Shown here in pieces: positions 15,850 through 21,771 of a stretch of DNA of 21,771 nucleotides. The DNA lies in the NCBI GenBank assembly GCA_964543935.1, contig CAZJAK010000040.1, positions 1-21,771 of the forward strand, given 5' to 3'. The position numbers and the translations under genes were made by a program. Each line of letters starts with the position of its first letter. Position 1 is the first letter of the stretch. The notes under the pieces were generated by a model. It was not told where the DNA came from. It saw only the letters and a list, made by a program, of their open reading frames with translations, and made no database searches. The stretch is from JAAYDK01 sp964543935. GTDB taxonomy: Bacteria > Spirochaetota > Spirochaetia > Sphaerochaetales > Sphaerochaetaceae.

Positions 15850-17091
15850 ATGAAGCAGTGGTGGGTCGGCTCGCAGACGCGAAAAAAGTTATTCCTCCTT
15901 GCACTCATCGTCGCCCTCATGAGCATTCCCGCTTTGGTGATTTCGCAACGCCACGACGCCACCGTCATCGAGGAACTCCAAAACCGGGCTGCGAACATCG
16001 CCTCGATCGTCAATGTGCTGGTTTCGACCGATGTGGAGGCATACCGGCAACTGTCGCAGGTGGGGAACTACCAAGAGGGCGGTTATGACGTCGTGTACTA
16101 TCAGGACATGAACGCATTGCTCAACCGCATCTTGCGCGAGACCGGTGCCGATTATATCTATACCGAGAAATGGGTGGACAACCAGACCGTCGCCTACCTA
16201 TTGGACGGTGCCGATCCCGAGAGCGAGGGATTTTCTCCGATCGGTTCACGGGACGCCATGACCGATGAGGAGCGCACCGCCTTCTTGCAGGCAGTGCCGA
16301 CGGTCACCGGTTTAATCAAAGACCCTCTTTGGGGACACTACCTGTCCGCCTTTGTCCCGATAATCGACGATCGCGATGGATCGGTGATCGGGCTAGTGGG
16401 AGCGGACTTTTCCGCCGACAGGGTCAGGGCGACGAGCCGTTCGATGAACATCACTATCGTGATCGGGTTCTTGTCGCTCATCATGCTTACTTCGATCACC
16501 GTGTTGTATGTGCTCGATTATATCTACCGATTCTCATACACCGATTATTTGACCGATTCATCGTCCCGCCGCTACTTCTCGAAACAGCTGGCCGTGATGG
16601 TCCGTGCCGCACAAAGCAAACAACAACCTTTCTGCCTGTTGATGATCGATGTTGACTGGTTCAAGCATCTGAACGACACCTATGGGCATTCGAGCGGAGA
16701 CAGATTGCTCATCGAGGTCTCTAAGAAGATTCGGGAGCACATCCGTTCCAGTGACAGTTGTTCGCGCTATGGCGGAGATGAATTCACCGTGTTGCTGTCA
16801 GATTGCCGCTTGAAACATGCCGAGATCGTTGCCAGAAGGATCTTGAAAGGCGTATCGCAACTCGAACTGCCGTTTGAGGTGGATCTGCCGGTATCGGTCA
16901 GCATCGGCGTGGTCGCTTGGGGTCCGGGCATGGACGAACGGGCCATGGTCGATCTGGCCGACAAAGCTTTGTACCAAGCCAAAGCACAGGGCAAGGGCCG
17001 CATCGTGGTCCATCAAGAAGTGCTTGAAAGCACCATGGCAAAGCAAACATTGCATCCGGTGGCAGGGCCGGCGGACGGGCGGCCACATTGA
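15850..17091 (+). CDS. Membrane diguanylate cyclase with an extracytoplasmic sensor domain
   Basis: The 413-residue protein makes the second messenger cyclic di-GMP from two GTP. A first transmembrane helix (about 13-31) and a second (about 200-222) bracket a roughly 165-residue sensor region that ends FVPIIDDRDGSVIGLVGADFS, which resembles a Cache-type fold. The GGDEF domain starts SYTDYLTDSSSRRYF (229-243). It contains the metal and substrate motif MIDVDWFKHLNDTYGHSSGD (265-284) and the active site RYGGDEF (306-312). An inhibitory I-site RSSD (299-302) lies exactly five residues before GGDEF, so product inhibition is expected. SIGVVAWG follows as usual. All catalytic residues appear intact. 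ATG 15850 is preceded by GGGGAAG; the longer frame from 15748 is less likely. The signal it senses is unknown. Confidence 0.92.
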   Translation: MKQWWVGSQTRKKLFLLALIVALMSIPALVISQRHDATVIEELQNRAANIASIVNVLVSTDVEAYRQLSQVGNYQEGGYDVVYYQDMNALLNRILRETGADYIYTEKWVDNQTVAYLLDGADPESEGFSPIGSRDAMTDEERTAFLQAVPTVTGLIKDPLWGHYLSAFVPIIDDRDGSVIGLVGADFSADRVRATSRSMNITIVIGFLSLIMLTSITVLYVLDYIYRFSYTDYLTDSSSRRYFSKQLAVMVRAAQSKQQPFCLLMIDVDWFKHLNDTYGHSSGDRLLIEVSKKIREHIRSSDSCSRYGGDEFTVLLSDCRLKHAEIVARRILKGVSQLELPFEVDLPVSVSIGVVAWGPGMDERAMVDLADKALYQAKAQGKGRIVVHQEVLESTMAKQTLHPVAGPADGRPH

Positions 17092-17182
17092 CTGAGTGCA
17101 AGAGGGAATCCGCAAGGGCCCATCTTCAGCCAGCAATGGTGTATGATGTGGCATCGCTCGCCAGTGATAGGGATTGTACAGC

Positions 17183-17530
17183 ATGGATAAAAAAGCGCTG
17201 AAGGAACAGTACAAGAGCACGAAACCCGACATGGGGGTGTTCATCATACAGTCGATCAAGGAACATTCCTGTCTGGTCATAGCGACTGGCAACCTGACAG
17301 GGGCGATGAACAGTGCCAGGTTTCAATTGGACTTTGGCAGCTATCCCGACAAGGTTCTCCAAGAATGGTGGAAGCGCGATGGTGCAGCAGGTTTCAACAT
17401 TCGGGTCCTCGAAACACTTCCCTACGGACAGGATGAAACGAAGCAGGATTACAGCGAGGAACTGAGCATCATGAAGCTGCTGTGGGAAGAGCGGTTGTCT
17501 GCTGAGGGGATGCGCTGCTTGGCAAGGTGA
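17183..17530 (+). CDS. GIY-YIG-like nuclease-family protein, probably degenerate
   Basis: The 115-residue protein resembles small bacterial GIY-YIG-family proteins of the form MDKKxLKxQYK...MGVFxI...SARFQLxFGxxPxKxLQxxW. The first motif is MGVF (17-20), but the expected YIG/FVG strand reads CLVIATGNL and the usual (N)RHxF with catalytic arginine becomes NSARFQL. Nuclease activity is therefore doubtful. ATG 17183 follows AGGGA at about 10-nt spacing; a TTG at 17174 is in frame. It has its own 91-nt upstream gap after the cyclase gene and is followed 57 nt later by the TfoX-like gene in the same direction. Confidence 0.65.
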   Translation: MDKKALKEQYKSTKPDMGVFIIQSIKEHSCLVIATGNLTGAMNSARFQLDFGSYPDKVLQEWWKRDGAAGFNIRVLETLPYGQDETKQDYSEELSIMKLLWEERLSAEGMRCLAR

Positions 17531-17587
17531 AACATCCTTGCCGAAGAGCAGTGCTCCCTGTGTGAAGTGTGTTGGGAGGATGAAACG

Positions 17588-17968
17588 ATGGCCACAAGCC
17601 AGGAGTTCATTGAATTCGTCTGCAACCAAATCGATGAAGCATGGCTTCCTCGTTACAAGAAGATGTTTGGCGAGTATGTGGTCTATGTCCATGCCAAGCC
17701 GTTGTTCTTGGTGTGTGATAATGTCGTATACGTGAGAAAACATGATGCAGTGAAGCATGTGTTGGACCAAGCTGAACTCGGCCGTCCCTACCATGGCGCC
17801 AAGGAACATTACATCGTCGATGCCGAGGACAGGCAGGTGCTTGAAGCGGTGATCGAAATTTTGGAACCTATTGTCCCGGTTCCTGTCAAGAAACGAAAAC
17901 AGTCATCCAATTCCCATATTACCGCGCCGATGTCGGACCAATGCACTGATTTCCCGCCCGCTGAGTAG
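17588..17968 (+). CDS. TfoX N-terminal-domain family protein
   Basis: The 126-residue protein matches the TfoX/Sxy N-terminal domain: EFIEFVCNQI, then KKMFGEYVVYVHAKPLFLVCDNVVYVR and a GRPYHGAKEHYIVDAEDRQVLEAVIEILEP end. In gammaproteobacteria full-length TfoX/Sxy promotes competence gene expression. Stand-alone N-terminal domains like this one are widespread and of unknown role, so a link to competence should not be assumed. The last 30 residues (KKRKQSSNSHITAPMSDQC...) are low in structure and probably a tail. A GGGAGG at 17574-17579 fixes the start at 17588. It is probably cotranscribed with the GIY-YIG-like gene 57 nt upstream. Confidence 0.8.
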   Translation: MATSQEFIEFVCNQIDEAWLPRYKKMFGEYVVYVHAKPLFLVCDNVVYVRKHDAVKHVLDQAELGRPYHGAKEHYIVDAEDRQVLEAVIEILEPIVPVPVKKRKQSSNSHITAPMSDQCTDFPPAE

Positions 17969-18008
17969 AATTACTCATAGCTTCAGGTAAGTCATGCATC
18001 TGTGTGCG

Positions 18009-18116
18009 CTCGTGCACGAGGGGTATCGTAAACCCGCGGAGCAGTGCGTTCACGCTCCCTGACGTGTCGTGTCCAGCCTCATTGCAGGTCCCTCGGACCG
18101 CCTCATCCAAGGCTGG
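18009..18116 (+). other. Structured leader ahead of the large repeat lipoprotein gene
   Basis: Four inverted repeats crowd the 167-nt gap before 18136. A perfect 12-nt palindrome, CTCGTGCACGAG, lies at 18009-18020. A bulged stem, GGAGC-A-GTG with CAC-GCTCC, spans 18038-18058. GGTCC-CTC-GGACC is at 18087-18099. An outer CCAGCC (18073-18078) pairs with GGCTGG (18111-18116) around it. The ribosome-binding site AAGGAG (18125-18130) lies just outside. It does not match a riboswitch class I know, and no good promoter was found. Confidence 0.35.
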
Positions 18117-18135
18117 GCGGGCACAAGGAGTGACC

Positions 18136-21100
18136 ATGACACAAATAACAAAACCATCGTTAGCAGTGATTTTCATGGTAGCGATCATCGCTTTGGTCGG
18201 TTGCCCGGATACACCTGAACCAGTCTATGAAATCATGTATCACTTAAGTGGCGGGACGAACCATCTCGATAATCCTGCCACATACCGAATGGACAGTCCG
18301 GATATCATCCTAGGGGAACCGAGCAGGATTGGATACACCTTTGACGGATGGTATCCCGATCAAATGTACGGCGGTACCGTGACGACCACGATCCCCACTG
18401 GTTCGGAGGGAGATATCGATCTGTATGCCAAATGGATTGCCCAGACATACACGGTCAGCTTCGATGCCCAAGGCGGAACCGAGTTGTCGCTCGATACCAA
18501 GCAAGTGACCTTCGACTCAGCCTATGGGGAATTGGCCACTGTCACCTTCAACGAAGTGGGTTATACTTTTGGCGGCTGGTACACCCAACCATTGGGGGCG
18601 GGAACGAAAATTGAAGTGTCCACCATGGTCAAGACAGCTGCACACCATTCCTTGTACGCCTACAAAGCCGCTATCGTGTACGGCATCGAGTACGTCCTCA
18701 ACGGTGGATCCAATCCCGGGACATATCCCGAGACCTATACCATCGAAAGCGATGCGATCCTTTTGGACGATCCCCAAAGGGACGGATATGACTTCGCCGG
18801 TTGGTACGACAACCCAGATTTTACCGGGACTTTAATCGTTGATATCCCGAAAGGCTCCCATGCCGATGTAGTCCTGTTCGCCAAGTGGACTCTGCACCTC
18901 TTCGCCATCACGTACCATCTCAACGACGGGCTTGATCCTGGAACAAATCCCGCAACTTACACCATAGAAAGCGATGACATCGTCCTCAACGATCCTAATC
19001 GCAACGGGTATCTGTTTGACAGTTGGTACGGCGCTGCCGATTTTTCCGGCCCGGTCGTGACGACAATCCCTTCTGGCTCGATTGGTGATAAGCATCTCTA
19101 TGCCAAGTGGACTCCACAATCGTATGCGATCACTTACATCCTCAATGGAGGGACCAACGCACCCGCCAATCCCACGACTTACACGATTGAGAGCGCAGAC
19201 ATCGTGTTCATCGATCCGACCAGAGCCGGACATACGTTCGAAGGGTGGTTTGCCGATGCGGTTTTCAGCGGTCCTGTGGTGACCCTCATCGAGCACGGCT
19301 CCGCCGGTGACGTGTCCGTGTATGCCAAGTGGACCGCCAACACCTATGCTGCAAGTTTCGATGCTGGGTTAGGCACTGTTGCGGATCCGGTCGAGAAGCA
19401 GGTCACTTTTGGTGGGCAATACGGTGCATTGGCGACAACGAGCCGAGTCGGGTATGCTTTTGGGGGATGGTATACCCAAACAGATGGAGGTGGCATCAAG
19501 ATCGAGCCAACGTCCATTGTAAACGTCGCTGCGGACCATACCCTCTACGCACAGTGGATCGCCAACTCCTATATGGTGAGTTTCAACGCCGGGCCAGGCT
19601 CCGCTGCAACTCCAGCCGAGAAGCAAGTCACCTATGGACAGGAATATGGTGATTTAGCGACGACCGATCGTTTGGGCTATACCTTAGGTGGCTGGTATAC
19701 TGAGGTCGGTGGAGGCGGCATTAAGATCGAGCCATCGGTAGTGGTGACTACCGATGTCGACCACACCTTGTATGCCAAGTGGATTGCCAACACCTATACC
19801 GTGATCTTCGATGCTCAAGGAGGGGAGGTACCGACAGATTCGGTCCTCGTGACCTTCGACAGCACATATGGAGACTTGCCTACCGCAACCAAGCATGGGT
19901 ATACCTTCCTTGGATGGAACACCACTGCGAATGGCAGTGGCGACGATGTCGAGTCGACCAGCATGGTCGGTACTGCCATGGACCATACTGTGTACGCCAA
20001 GTGGCAGGTGATCGTCTATCCCATCACCTACGAGCTCAACGGTGGCACCAACCATGTCGCCAATCCGAGCGAGTACACCATCGAGACCACCACGATCACG
20101 TTGAGCGAACCGCACAAAAACGGCTACTCCTTCCAAGGGTGGTACATCGATGCCGGATTCGGCGGTACGGCCATCACCGATATCCCGCTTGGTTCCACTG
20201 GAGCGAAGACCTTCCACGCCAAGTGGACCCCGACGGTGTATGCGATAACCTACGAGTTGTACGGTGGGACAAACGCAGGGGCTAACCCGGCCACCTATAC
20301 GATCGAGACCGCCACGATCACCTTCAGCGAGCCTGTGAAGAACGGCTACACCTTCTTAGGGTGGTATGGCGATGCTGGGTACACTGGGGATGCAGTGACC
20401 CAGATGCCCCTCGGTTCGACCGGCAACCAGACGGTGCACGCCGAGTGGCAGGTGATCGTCTATCCCATCACCTACGAGCTGAACGCAGGAACCAATCATG
20501 TTGACAATCCTGATACATACACGGTGGAAGATGCAGTTGGACTGGGTGTTCCAACGAGGGGATATTACGACTTCCAAGGGTGGTATTCCGATAGCGAATT
20601 CAGCGGTCCAGCAATCACCGATATCCCGCTTGGATCTACTGGAGCGAAGACCTTCCACGCCAAGTGGACCCCGACGGTGTATGCGATAACCTACCAGTTG
20701 TACGGTGGGATCAATAATGGGGACAACCCTCCCACCTACACGATCGAGACCGCCACGATCACGTTCAGCGAGCCAAGCCGTGCAGGATATTATTTCGCTG
20801 GGTGGTTCTTGGAGGATTCGTTCGATACGATGGAACACACTATCGAACATGGTTCACATGGCGCTATCATGCTTCATGCCAAGTGGAATGTCCTGTATCA
20901 GATTGGTAATCATGTCCCCAGTCCGGGGGGTATCGTATTCTACGACAATGTTGCTTACGACTATCGTGTCGATCAATGGCGGTATCTAGCAGCGATGGAG
21001 ATGGACATCCCAGGTACTGTCGAATGGATCGCATTCAATCCTACCTACGATGATGACGAATTCCGACTTGTCGGCGGTACTTCGGAAGATATCGGGACAG

Positions 21101-21399
21101 GGTATGAAAATTCCCAAAGGATGTTGGATAAGGCTGATTTTCGTAACTCGGCTGCCAATGCATGCATAGGTGTGGATGGAAATGAAGCATGGCACCTGCC
21201 CTCGAGGTATGAGTTGGATAAAGTCTATAAGAATCTGTACCTTAATCCGATGATTGTGACGAATTTTCAAGCTGCTACCTATTGGAGTTCATCCGAAGAA
21301 GCACTTGATTTAGCATGGAGTCAAAACTTCGCCACCGGTATCCAGAATGCATCCGCGACTGTCAACACGTACAAATTCATCCCCATCCGCAGGTTGTAG
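18136..21399 (+). CDS. Large surface lipoprotein with twelve InlB-type repeats and a DUF1566-like C-terminus
   Basis: This 1087-residue putative surface lipoprotein has a signal peptide with lipobox LVGC (C23) and a short PDTPEP linker. Twelve InlB/Flg_new beta-grasp repeats of about 73-76 residues fill residues 30-920. Each has a YxITYxLNGGTN or YxVSFDAxGG start, a GYxFxGWY core and a (L/H)YAKW end. Two subtypes occur: NPxTYTIE repeats and QVTFxxxYGxLAT repeats. Residues 921-1087 form a DUF1566-like domain (PSPGGIVFYDNVAYDY, AWHLPSRYELDKVYKNL, TYWSSSEEALDLAWSQ). Repeats 9-10 and 11-12 are nearly identical in DNA, showing recent duplication. Adhesion is the usual proposal for such proteins; the ligand is unknown. 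AAGGAG at 18125-18130 fixes the start, and a strong hairpin follows the stop. The open frame upstream (from 18004) has no signal peptide. Confidence 0.88.
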   Translation: MTQITKPSLAVIFMVAIIALVGCPDTPEPVYEIMYHLSGGTNHLDNPATYRMDSPDIILGEPSRIGYTFDGWYPDQMYGGTVTTTIPTGSEGDIDLYAKWIAQTYTVSFDAQGGTELSLDTKQVTFDSAYGELATVTFNEVGYTFGGWYTQPLGAGTKIEVSTMVKTAAHHSLYAYKAAIVYGIEYVLNGGSNPGTYPETYTIESDAILLDDPQRDGYDFAGWYDNPDFTGTLIVDIPKGSHADVVLFAKWTLHLFAITYHLNDGLDPGTNPATYTIESDDIVLNDPNRNGYLFDSWYGAADFSGPVVTTIPSGSIGDKHLYAKWTPQSYAITYILNGGTNAPANPTTYTIESADIVFIDPTRAGHTFEGWFADAVFSGPVVTLIEHGSAGDVSVYAKWTANTYAASFDAGLGTVADPVEKQVTFGGQYGALATTSRVGYAFGGWYTQTDGGGIKIEPTSIVNVAADHTLYAQWIANSYMVSFNAGPGSAATPAEKQVTYGQEYGDLATTDRLGYTLGGWYTEVGGGGIKIEPSVVVTTDVDHTLYAKWIANTYTVIFDAQGGEVPTDSVLVTFDSTYGDLPTATKHGYTFLGWNTTANGSGDDVESTSMVGTAMDHTVYAKWQVIVYPITYELNGGTNHVANPSEYTIETTTITLSEPHKNGYSFQGWYIDAGFGGTAITDIPLGSTGAKTFHAKWTPTVYAITYELYGGTNAGANPATYTIETATITFSEPVKNGYTFLGWYGDAGYTGDAVTQMPLGSTGNQTVHAEWQVIVYPITYELNAGTNHVDNPDTYTVEDAVGLGVPTRGYYDFQGWYSDSEFSGPAITDIPLGSTGAKTFHAKWTPTVYAITYQLYGGINNGDNPPTYTIETATITFSEPSRAGYYFAGWFLEDSFDTMEHTIEHGSHGAIMLHAKWNVLYQIGNHVPSPGGIVFYDNVAYDYRVDQWRYLAAMEMDIPGTVEWIAFNPTYDDDEFRLVGGTSEDIGTGYENSQRMLDKADFRNSAANACIGVDGNEAWHLPSRYELDKVYKNLYLNPMIVTNFQAATYWSSSEEALDLAWSQNFATGIQNASATVNTYKFIPIRRL
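20001..20886 (+). repeat. Recent in-frame tandem duplication of two InlB repeats
   Basis: Two copies of a two-repeat unit, about 20001-20444 and 20445-20886, lie in tandem at an offset of 441-444 nt. A stretch of 57 nt is identical at 20197-20253 and 20638-20694, and GTGGCAGGTGATCGTCTATC recurs at 20001 and 20445. The remaining repeats of the gene are much more diverged in DNA. The duplication keeps the frame, and repeat number could change by recombination here. Confidence 0.8.
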
Positions 21400-21409
21400 G
21401 CTTCAAACA

Positions 21410-21441
21410 CAGGGGGACTCCACATGTGGGGAGTCCCTCTG
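21410..21441 (+). terminator. Hairpin terminator after the large repeat lipoprotein gene
   Basis: CAGGGGGACTCC (21410-21421) pairs with GGAGTCCCTCTG (21430-21441) over 12 bp with one G-T wobble and an 8-nt loop. It begins 10 nt after the stop codon. Only a weak T-rich stretch follows, so it may act with Rho or as a 3' end stabiliser. Confidence 0.7.
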
Positions 21442-21703
21442 TTGGCCTAGACAATGTGAACTTTTCATGCGCAGACCATGAACGTAAAGGACTCGAGGCA
21501 GCTGCTCATGGTCTCAATGCTTGAAAACACTGTGCTTCACTATGACTGGATGCCGATTAGCAAATCTACTCCCGCATGATCTCACGATAATAAGATATTT
21601 TATGGTTATACCCATTAAAATTTCGAAGATTGGAAAGTTTTTAGGGTCATACACTTAAAAACATTTTTCAGATTAAACTGTGACTTTCAAAGTTTAGGTA
21701 TCC
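21442..21703. other. AT-rich intergenic stretch with no recognised gene
   Basis: About 260 bp with many stops in all frames and no RNA gene I can recognise. Base composition turns distinctly AT-rich from about 21580 (runs such as AAGATATTTTATGG and CTTAAAAACATTTTTCAG), unlike the rest of the window. This is consistent with a boundary to acquired DNA on the right. Confidence 0.5.
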
Positions 21704-21771
21704 CTAACCGACTAGAGGACCGTCAATCTTGATGTTCAGGTCGGTGCACAGCTTCCGGGTATTCTTGGTGA
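21704..21771 (-). pseudogene. 3' end of a minus-strand frame resembling a transposase C-terminus (partial)
   Basis: Read from the right edge, the minus strand encodes TKNTRKLCTDLNIKIDGPLV then G and a stop at 21704-21706. The pattern NTRKLCxxLxIxxxGPxxG resembles a segment near the end of IS5/IS1182-type transposases, where it is usually followed by LGRP and further residues. Here the frame stops right after GPLVG, so the gene may be truncated. Only 21 residues are visible, so the call is tentative and could be chance. Confidence 0.3.

Noticed and set aside
17588..17968. TfoX-like gene as evidence of natural competence
   Set aside because: Only the N-terminal domain is present and no com or pil gene is near; isolated TfoX-N proteins are common without competence.
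17969..18135. tRNA or known riboswitch in the hairpin-rich gap
   Set aside because: No cloverleaf, T-loop consensus or CCA-end pattern, and no riboswitch core sequence that I recognise.

Overview
The window reads as a chromosomal segment of a diderm, fermentative bacterium, most probably a spirochaete of the Sphaerochaetaceae type. This rests on lipoproteins that join InlB/Listeria-Bacteroides (Flg_new) repeats to a DUF1566-like C-terminus, on a sugar-binding protein whose mature N-terminus has the GVQE-type sequence common in that group, and on sugar-based metabolism. The taxonomic call is inference from style; no rRNA or tRNA gene is present.

Layout. (1) Positions 15-104 hold the end of a type I-E-like CRISPR array on the minus strand: two 29-nt repeats around one 32-nt spacer. 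An AT-rich leader with a promoter lies to its right. No cas gene is in view. (2) 492-1889 encodes a protein with two flavodoxin folds, the second carrying an iron-sulfur-flavoprotein cysteine motif. (3) 1896-11150 is a glycan-utilisation locus. A cytoplasmic GH2 beta-mannosidase (minus) is divergent from a plus-strand run: ROK repressor, solute-binding protein, two permeases and a GH20 hexosaminidase-like enzyme. A palindrome in the divergent promoter is a good candidate for the ROK operator. Neither hydrolase has a signal peptide, so the intact oligosaccharide is probably imported and then cut inside the cell. Man-beta-GlcNAc-type N-glycan core fragments would suit both enzymes. The ATPase is not encoded here and is presumably a shared MsmK/UgpC-type protein.

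(4) 11342-13123 and 18136-21399 encode two lipoproteins of the same design (lipobox, beta-grasp repeats, DUF1566-like tail). The second has twelve repeats, four of which come from a recent tandem duplication of about 441 bp. (5) Between them are housekeeping and small accessory genes: an RNHCP zinc-ribbon protein overlapping rsgA, a four-helix membrane protein, a DUF1801/YdhG-like protein, a membrane diguanylate cyclase, a GIY-YIG-like protein and a TfoX N-terminal-domain protein. (6) A strong hairpin ends the second lipoprotein gene. It is followed by about 260 bp of AT-rich sequence and the last codons of a minus-strand frame that resembles a transposase C-terminus.

Convincing sigma70-type promoters can be read in front of rsgA, the membrane-protein gene, the cyclase gene, the first repeat lipoprotein and the ROK operon. 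No complete mobile element is present. I do not see a wholly new system. The most unusual items are the twelve-repeat lipoprotein with its recent internal duplication, an extra domain in the MalG-type permease, the two-fold flavoprotein, an RsgA with an altered G4 motif, and the one-spacer I-E array.
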